Positions 58,051 through 62,684 of a DNA stretch of 62,684 bases are shown here, one piece after another. The translations under genes and the position numbers were made by a program. A model generated the notes under the pieces. It was not told where the DNA came from and did not search any database. It saw only the letters and a list, made by a program, of their open reading frames with translations. This DNA is from a virus, in the IMG/VR virus record IMGVR_UViG_3300010883_000026, positions 1-62,684 of that record, one strand, 5' to 3'. Every line of letters begins with the position of its first letter. Position 1 is the first letter of the stretch.

Positions 58051-58792
58051 AAAGGTAATAGTTGTCGTGGGGCGGAGCCCTACATATAAAAAAGTTCGCT
58101 GCCGTGACTTTTTGCCGGGACTGGTCTCAAATCAGTCACCGGATAAAAGTAGGACCGCCAGTTTAATAAATATCACCCATAGGGACACGGGGGTAGCAAT
58201 CCTGAACTATGTCCCTGTGGGTGCCCTTTCGGACGTTAAGACTCGTTTACAGAAGGAGAATTGGTCTCTTTCTCTAGGTGAGATATTTCACAGTAATAAT
58301 CATAGAGAAGCTGTGGAGGGCACGATAGAGTATATGGCCAACCAGGACAGTTCCAAGAAGCAGGAAAAACGTATAGCTGATGACCTAGAGGGTCGCGTTC
58401 AGCCAGCATCAGGCTCACGTTGGGGCTATAAGCGAGACGTAACCACACCTGAGTTCTTTATAGAGGCAAAAACATCTGATGCCTCTAGCGTAAGTATAGT
58501 GGAAAAGGACCTGAGATTTCTCAAACAACAGGCGTACCAACAAGGAAAGATCCCTGTATACATAGTGGAGCTTCGAGGAGAAAGCGTGGCTGTGTTACCC
58601 AAAGAAGAGGTCTACCCACAGTACATTGAAACTACAACGCTTGTGGGCGTTCGAGGCACGAAGTCATTCCCAATAAATGCCAAAATGCTAACTCTCGTAG
58701 AAACCGAAGTGGCTGAGGTTAGCGTCCTCTCTGGAAGATACTTGATCATGAACTACACGCGCTTTCTAGAAATAGCGAAAGGAGAAACCTAA
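58040..58792 (+). CDS. PD-(D/E)XK nuclease, Holliday-junction-resolvase-like
   Basis: The 250-residue protein contains the nuclease core KRIADDLEGRVQPASGS, RDV with D133, and FFIEAKT with E142 and K144, followed by a helix and PVYIVEL. That pattern is found in phage resolvase-like or restriction-type nucleases. Flanking sequences are beta-rich. It overlaps recA by 11 bases and the next nuclease start by one base. Confidence 0.62.
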   Translation: MKAEKVIVVVGRSPTYKKVRCRDFLPGLVSNQSPDKSRTASLINITHRDTGVAILNYVPVGALSDVKTRLQKENWSLSLGEIFHSNNHREAVEGTIEYMANQDSSKKQEKRIADDLEGRVQPASGSRWGYKRDVTTPEFFIEAKTSDASSVSIVEKDLRFLKQQAYQQGKIPVYIVELRGESVAVLPKEEVYPQYIETTTLVGVRGTKSFPINAKMLTLVETEVAEVSVLSGRYLIMNYTRFLEIAKGET

Positions 58793-59448
58793 TGCCTAAA
58801 GACTACGACGCGAATTTCAACGTATTGGAGGAACTTAATGACCTCCTTCTAGAAGAAAACAATAAGCCGTGGAAAAGAAAAAAGAGTAAGTACCACCCGT
58901 CAGCAATTACCGGGTGTAAGCGTGCCCTATACTACGACCGGGTAGGTGAAGAACCGAAGCAAAACATTCACGCATCGCTTAGAATGCTCTTCGGGCTGGG
59001 CCACGCTATCCACGGTTTTGTGCAAGAAAAGCTTGAAGTAAACGGTCCCGAGTTCAAAGCTGAGGTCGTAGCTCAATTTGACGAACTTAGTATCTACGGC
59101 AGATGTGACGGAATCTGGTGCGAGAAGGGGTGGATACTTGAAATAAAGACCATTGGTGACAGCAGCTTTAGAACTTTAGTAAAGCCTAAAGAGCCTCACA
59201 TACACCAAGCGCACTGCTACATGAAAGCACTGGACACCCCACGAACACAGGTTCTTTACGTAAACCGAGACTCTGGCCAAATGCGGCTATTTCGAATCCA
59301 TTTCGACGACGAAGTCTGGGCAAAGATAAGGGGGACCATTGAGTTCGTTGAGTCCCACATAGAGAACGGAACTGCGCCCCCAAAGGAGGAGAGTTACTAT
59401 GGCTGCCGAAGTTGCAAGTTTGCCCATGTATGCAAACCGGTTTACTGA
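58792..59448 (+). CDS. Cas4/RecB-like exonuclease with iron-sulfur cysteines
   Basis: The 218-residue nuclease has D106 (YGRCDGIW), E117 and K119 (LEIKT), and cysteines C42, C205, C208 and C214 arranged as in Cas4 and AddB-type [4Fe-4S] nucleases. Such enzymes resect DNA ends before RecA-type strand exchange. There are no CRISPR genes nearby, so a recombination role is preferred. ATG 58792 overlaps the previous stop. Confidence 0.72.
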   Translation: MPKDYDANFNVLEELNDLLLEENNKPWKRKKSKYHPSAITGCKRALYYDRVGEEPKQNIHASLRMLFGLGHAIHGFVQEKLEVNGPEFKAEVVAQFDELSIYGRCDGIWCEKGWILEIKTIGDSSFRTLVKPKEPHIHQAHCYMKALDTPRTQVLYVNRDSGQMRLFRIHFDDEVWAKIRGTIEFVESHIENGTAPPKEESYYGCRSCKFAHVCKPVY

Positions 59449-59978
59449 TGGATGATATTTTCCTTGACCTCAAGTCACAGTTGGAGGCGGACCTTAAAAC
59501 TACGGGGTTCAACCCCGGTACTGAGCCGCCTCAAAAAGAACCAGAAATAATAACTAATCTATCGGAATTGAGAGTAAGCTCTCTCAAGAACCTTTATGAT
59601 CAATACTTAATATTCTATGGATATCTTACCGACCAAATTACGCGGTGCTTGGTCTTCTCAGAAGTAACTAAGGCTAGGCAGGCTCAAAAACAAGCGGAGG
59701 CCATGAAAGAGGCCCACGCTAATAAAGAGCTAACGAACGCAGATATCAGGAAAGCGTATGTTGAGACTAACAATAGCTATCTCTTAGCCAAGAGAGACTA
59801 CCTGTACTTTAAACAGCTTCTCGCTGCGCATGAAGAGCGTAGAAGGAAAATGTCCAAGAGTATGGACAGGGTGGGAAGAGAACTTTGGTTGAGAACTCAA
59901 GATAAGTTCCCCCACCTATCTGAGGAGGACATGGATAACCACCCCCACACCAGACGTAGGTTTAGAAAACTTGAATAA
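59448..59978 (+). CDS. Hypothetical helical recombination-cluster protein (176 aa)
   Basis: ATG 59448 is nested in the previous stop (TGATG). The 176-residue product is mostly helical, with a long coiled-coil-like stretch (TKARQAQKQAEAMKEAHANKEL) and a basic region (EERRRKMSKSMDRVGRELW). It could be a recombination mediator or nuclease cofactor by context. No family recognised. Confidence 0.5.
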   Translation: MDDIFLDLKSQLEADLKTTGFNPGTEPPQKEPEIITNLSELRVSSLKNLYDQYLIFYGYLTDQITRCLVFSEVTKARQAQKQAEAMKEAHANKELTNADIRKAYVETNNSYLLAKRDYLYFKQLLAAHEERRRKMSKSMDRVGRELWLRTQDKFPHLSEEDMDNHPHTRRRFRKLE

Positions 59979-60396
59979 CGTAGTCTACAGAGCCACGTTA
60001 ACCTGCTTCCCGCCGTCCACTAACAACATGTATATATACACGCGGAGAGGCCCAGTGGCGTCTAAAGAAATGGTTCAATTCAAAAATAGAGCCAAGATTC
60101 AACTGGCACGGCAGGCCTTGACTTTATCGTCGAACATAGTAAATAACGTACCTTACCGATTGGTAATGGAATTCTACCTGCCGACCCTGGAGAATAAGAA
60201 CTGGCCAAAGACAAAGACCAGATTCAAGCGGCGTGACGTAAGTAACCTGATAAAGGTTACTGAGGACCTGATATCGGAATGTATCGGAGTAGACGACTCA
60301 TGCTTTATAGAAGTAGTGGCCAAGAAACTACATGGGCCAGATCATAACTTTGAGGGTATAGAAATTTACCTAGAAGCGCTGAACGATGGAAATTAA
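59971..60396 (+). CDS. rusA: RusA-like Holliday junction resolvase
   Basis: The 141-residue protein shows the RusA pattern: N-terminal CFPPSTNNMYIYT, central KRRDVSNLIKVTEDL, and CIGVDDSCFIEV with clustered acidic residues (D89, D99, D108, D109) that bind metal. It appears to start at TTG 59971 because no ATG occurs before the conserved N-terminal part. It resolves four-way junctions before packaging. Confidence 0.8.
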   Translation: MNNVVYRATLTCFPPSTNNMYIYTRRGPVASKEMVQFKNRAKIQLARQALTLSSNIVNNVPYRLVMEFYLPTLENKNWPKTKTRFKRRDVSNLIKVTEDLISECIGVDDSCFIEVVAKKLHGPDHNFEGIEIYLEALNDGN

Positions 60397-60676
60397 GAAG
60401 GCGGAACTTCTACATATTGTATGGGAACAGATGGACCGAAGGGCTCCTCTGGACTGCGGGGAAGAAGTACTACATGACTTCTTAATGTACAGGGCAAAGG
60501 AACTACCTGAGTCACCTGTAAATAAAAAAAGAGATAAAATCATAGAGTATATAAAACTGAACAGAAACCGGCTCAGCTTGTACTGTGACGGTAACTGCTA
60601 TAACCACCACGACGGCATAGTGCTTTTTTGTTATAAACAACTAATAAAGGAGGAGAGACGTGACCAAAAGATCTAA
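60386..60676 (+). CDS. Hypothetical early protein (96 aa)
   Basis: This 96-residue, mostly helical, basic protein has a Cys/His stretch (YCDGNCYNHH). It overlaps rusA and the next gene. Small size and coupling suggest a real gene. Unknown function. Confidence 0.5.
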   Translation: MEIKKAELLHIVWEQMDRRAPLDCGEEVLHDFLMYRAKELPESPVNKKRDKIIEYIKLNRNRLSLYCDGNCYNHHDGIVLFCYKQLIKEERRDQKI

Positions 60677-61436
60677 GCTAACCAAGACAATGTTACGGAA
60701 ATTGGACAAGAGTGAGCTAAGGATCATCGCCATAACGGGGATGGGCCAGGACATGCTGGACGCTTACCAATTAAAAGGGGAAGGCCTCGTGGACTGGGTT
60801 CACAGCCGACCTGGGGAGTTTGCGGACTTTAATGTAGACGGTATCGACAATGAGTCTTTTCGAGAAGGTATCACTGACTACGTAAAGGCTATACAGCGGA
60901 TGTTGACGGGTGAGGGGTCCATACCTTCATGGCCGACTATACCGAACGCCCAGGAAGAAGTCGTAGAAGAGCCTACTCTCGAAAAGGAAGTCGTTGAGAC
61001 TAAGGAAATGACAGAAGTAGCGTCTACCGATGTCATAGAGATTCCTGAAGAGTACCTTACTAAGGCAGGCAAGCCTGATCTTCGTAAAAAGGCAGTCAGG
61101 GAACTACTGGGGAAACCAGCACTCAAGAGGACACGAAAGACCACTATTCTGTCTCCCAAAAAGGTACAATTGGAGGTGCCAGAAAAGGAACTTAGAGAGA
61201 GCGACATAAACGTTGCTAGCCAACTAAAGGCTGAACTCTCTGCTATCGAGCAGAAGCTCGGTCAAGCGGAAGAGCGCTTTGAAGGTATAGAGAACGCTCT
61301 TCTATTCATTCTTAACGTCGGTAGGGAGTTCCTGGACTCATGTACGACCCTAGATGGGTATCCAGTATATGAGAACATGAACGGGATACCGAAACCGGTA
61401 GACTATTTAGATGATGACACCGACTCTGATATGTAA
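60660..61436 (+). CDS. Hypothetical protein with acidic linker and coiled coil (258 aa)
   Basis: The 258-residue product starts at GTG 60660 after AAAGGAGGAGAGAC. It has a helical N-terminal region, an acidic linker (residues ~97-130) and a coiled coil (ASQLKAELSAIEQKLGQAEERFEGIENALLF), ending in an acidic tail. No family recognised. It overlaps the lytic transglycosylase gene by 26 bases. Confidence 0.5.
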   Translation: MTKRSKLTKTMLRKLDKSELRIIAITGMGQDMLDAYQLKGEGLVDWVHSRPGEFADFNVDGIDNESFREGITDYVKAIQRMLTGEGSIPSWPTIPNAQEEVVEEPTLEKEVVETKEMTEVASTDVIEIPEEYLTKAGKPDLRKKAVRELLGKPALKRTRKTTILSPKKVQLEVPEKELRESDINVASQLKAELSAIEQKLGQAEERFEGIENALLFILNVGREFLDSCTTLDGYPVYENMNGIPKPVDYLDDDTDSDM

Positions 61437-61962
61437 GACAATACTCGCAAGTAGTCTCTTCTTTAATCCCATTTGGCTCGACGCCCACCCGGAGATTAAG
61501 GAAGAGGCTACTGTTGTTTGTGAAGAAGTAGCCCAGAAGGCCATAGATACTGGGATAGACCCAGTTCTGGTCACGGCCCTCGCCTACAGCGAAAGTAGGT
61601 TTAAGCGCCATCTGAGGAGCAAAGCGGGGGCTATAGGGCCCCTGCAGATCATGGCCCACCACCACTGCCCCGGCAGACGGAGCAAGGGCTGTGACTTGGT
61701 CCAAACAGGCATAAACACTCTAAGAAAATTAGCGATCCGATACGGCTGTGGCAAGGAACTACAAAAGCACACCGAAGCGCTCCTAAACAAAGGTGGGGAG
61801 GCGTATACCAGTTGGCTGGCTAAACAGGCCATCTGTGCGTCCCCTGATTGGGAAAAGACCATCTGTCACTATAACTCAGGGACTACCTGCTACTCTCGGG
61901 GATTTCCTCGATTGGTTCTAAGTCGAGCAAAAGTAATCCAAGAGTTGTTGGAGAAGCAATGA
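61411..61962 (+). CDS. Secreted SLT-type lytic transglycosylase, endolysin candidate
   Basis: The 183-residue enzyme starts with a signal-like hydrophobic stretch (TLICKTILASSLFFNPIW). The SLT/goose-lysozyme-like fold is indicated by ALAYSESRFKRHL with the catalytic E61, and by KAGAIGPLQI (71-80), then CHYNSG. The many cysteines suggest disulfides outside the cytoplasm. It would cleave peptidoglycan at lysis. A tiny membrane protein gene overlaps its end. Confidence 0.72.
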   Translation: MMTPTLICKTILASSLFFNPIWLDAHPEIKEEATVVCEEVAQKAIDTGIDPVLVTALAYSESRFKRHLRSKAGAIGPLQIMAHHHCPGRRSKGCDLVQTGINTLRKLAIRYGCGKELQKHTEALLNKGGEAYTSWLAKQAICASPDWEKTICHYNSGTTCYSRGFPRLVLSRAKVIQELLEKQ

Positions 61963-62057
61963 TAGAATTACTCGGTAATATTACTATGGGGATGTTAATC
62001 ATAGGCGGGTTCTGTATGTTCATAATCGCCAATGTACAGGATGAACCAAAGGAATAA
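61959..62057 (+). CDS. Very small membrane protein (32 aa), lysis-associated
   Basis: The 32-residue product MIELLGNITMGMLII... has one hydrophobic helix and a polar tail (NVQDEPKE). ATG 61959 overlaps the transglycosylase stop (ATGA), so translation is coupled. A holin-like or lysis-regulatory role is suggested by coupling to the lysin. Confidence 0.5.
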   Translation: MIELLGNITMGMLIIGGFCMFIIANVQDEPKE

Positions 62058-62085
62058 CCCCTTAAAAGTGCAAAAATAGACCCTT

Positions 62086-62098
62086 TTTTTGGGATAAG
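62086..62098 (+). promoter_or_regulatory. Promoter-like element TTTTTGGGATAAG (copy 4)
   Basis: This copy lacks one T of the core and is followed by AATAGTGAAGGACAAAGAC, close to copy 1. It precedes the GC-rich gene at 62185, but a good intrinsic terminator hairpin begins only 20 bases after it, so initiation here may be attenuated or make a short RNA. Confidence 0.55.
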
Positions 62099-62117
62099 AA
62101 TAGTGAAGGACAAAGAC

Positions 62118-62150
62118 AGCCCATCAGAATTCTCTGGTGGGCTTTCTGTT
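62118..62150 (+). terminator. Intrinsic terminator or attenuator
   Basis: AGCCCATCAG (62118-62127) pairs with CTGGTGGGCT (62134-62143) over 10 bp including one G-U, with a 6-base loop and a TTCTGTTT tail. It may end the early operon after the lysis genes. It also lies between promoter-like copy 4 and the next gene. Confidence 0.7.
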
Positions 62151-62184
62151 TATAAGCCAAAAATCCAAAATAGGAGGATATATC

Positions 62185-62684
62185 ATGGCTAAGCGTAACG
62201 GTTCCAGTTTCTTTCGCAACCCCTTCAAGCGCACCCCCATCCACCGGACCCGTGAGGGCCAGATCCTCGCCGCGAAAGCGGCGGGTGTCGGTCTTGGGGT
62301 TGGCGTGGGGTTGGCGTGGGTCGCGCCCCGCCTGTGGAGCGGCGTCCAGGCCGTTGTCAGCTTCCTCAACCCCTTCGGGGAAGAGGAGGAGGGGGGGAGC
62401 CCATTGAGCGAAGCGGCCCCCGTGGCCCCTGAGGTTGCTGCCCCCGTGGCCCCTGAGGTTGCTCCTGAGGCTCCTGCCCCCGTAGCTCCTGCCCCTGAGG
62501 CTCCTGCTGCTGTGGTTGCCCCGACCGAGGCCCAGGCCGAGGAGGCCCTGATCAAGGCCAAGAGGGCCTTGATCGAGACCAAGGCCAAGATCGAGGCCGA
62601 CAAGGTCGAGGCCGACAAGGCCAAGAAGGTCGAGGCCGACAAGGCCAAGGCCAAGGTCGAGGCCGACAAGGTCGAGGCCGACAA
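62185..62684 (+). CDS. GC-rich TM protein with Pro/Ala linker and KVEAD repeats, runs off window
   Basis: ATG 62185 follows a strong TAGGAGGATATATC site; the frame is open to the window end (166+ residues). The N-terminus is basic (FRNPFKRTPIHRTREG), then a Gly/Val-rich hydrophobic segment (AAGVGLGVGVGLAWVAPRLW). An acidic turn, a Pro/Ala/Val-rich linker with a perfect 24-base tandem duplication (62416-62463), and a helical repeat of the KVEADK type follow. Its GC content is far above that of its neighbours. If the sequence were circular, the frame would stop one codon into the left edge (AAC TAG). Anchored coiled-coil protein; function unknown. Confidence 0.55.
   Translation, partial: MAKRNGSSFFRNPFKRTPIHRTREGQILAAKAAGVGLGVGVGLAWVAPRLWSGVQAVVSFLNPFGEEEEGGSPLSEAAPVAPEVAAPVAPEVAPEAPAPVAPAPEAPAAVVAPTEAQAEEALIKAKRALIETKAKIEADKVEADKAKKVEADKAKAKVEADKVEAD

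Noticed and set aside
58792-59448. Cas4-like nuclease as part of a CRISPR system
   Set aside because: There are no cas1 or cas2 genes and no repeat-spacer array in the window. The neighbours are RecA, RusA and another nuclease.
62124-62684. Long minus-strand frame rich in Ser, Ala and Leu at the right edge
   Set aside because: It is the reverse of the GC-rich plus-strand gene at 62185, has repeat-derived low-complexity sequence, and no ribosome site.
1-62684. tRNA genes, integrase, insertion sequences and CRISPR arrays
   Set aside because: None was recognised by reading both strands; a covariance-model scan for tRNAs was not possible.

Overview
The window is a 62.7 kb piece of a tailed, contractile-tail (myovirus-type) bacteriophage genome. 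The evidence is a GpA-type terminase large subunit, a portal, a prohead protease followed by a scaffold candidate and a major capsid protein, a very large tail sheath, a baseplate spike, and a phage replication and recombination set. No host can be named from the sequence. No tail tape-measure or baseplate-wedge gene was found, and both edges fall inside open reading frames, so the genome is probably larger than the window.

The layout is two opposed blocks. Leftward (minus strand, 41.95 kb down to 0.37 kb) lies the late or virion block. In transcription order it contains two small virion proteins, the portal, a 2086-residue RNA polymerase, the baseplate spike, a 663-residue unknown, two unknowns, a 614-residue Gly/Ala-rich protein, an SNF2-like helicase, terminase, a run of basic Gly/Ala-rich proteins that look like internal or ejected proteins, the protease, scaffold candidate and capsid, neck and connector proteins, the sheath and tube candidates, a two-TM protein and a tail fibre. 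Rightward (plus strand, 42.03 kb to the end) lies the early or replication block. It holds an HTH regulator, an SF2 helicase, a UDG-like protein, a DnaB-like helicase, a primase, an SSB-like protein, family A DNA polymerase, about 15 small genes, a RecA-like protein, two PD-(D/E)XK nucleases, RusA and a lytic transglycosylase. At the right edge a GC-rich, repeat-coding gene runs off the window.

The outstanding feature is a single-chain bacterial-type RNA polymerase in which beta and beta' are fused in one reading frame (31607..37867, minus). It keeps the beta GRHGNKG motif, the beta' NADFDGD catalytic triad, the trigger loop and the C-terminal beta' zinc site. It lacks the N-terminal beta' zinc domain and has a rewritten rifampicin pocket. 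It is encoded in the virion block, between portal and baseplate spike, with a one-base overlap to the spike gene. Four copies of a conserved element, TTTTTGG(G)(T)ATAAG, lie only upstream of plus-strand genes (37903, 41976, 55504, 62086) and none was seen by eye on the minus strand. Together these suggest a testable model: a virion-carried polymerase that transcribes the early strand from its own promoter class.

Other points of note are a recurrent EK(V/T/I)A motif concentrated in the scaffold candidate next to the protease, a basic motif shared by the late SNF2 helicase and its neighbour, a small zinc-ribbon gene with its own promoter-like element squeezed between polymerase and portal, and several enzymes with altered active-site residues. 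No tRNA, CRISPR array, integrase or insertion sequence was recognised.
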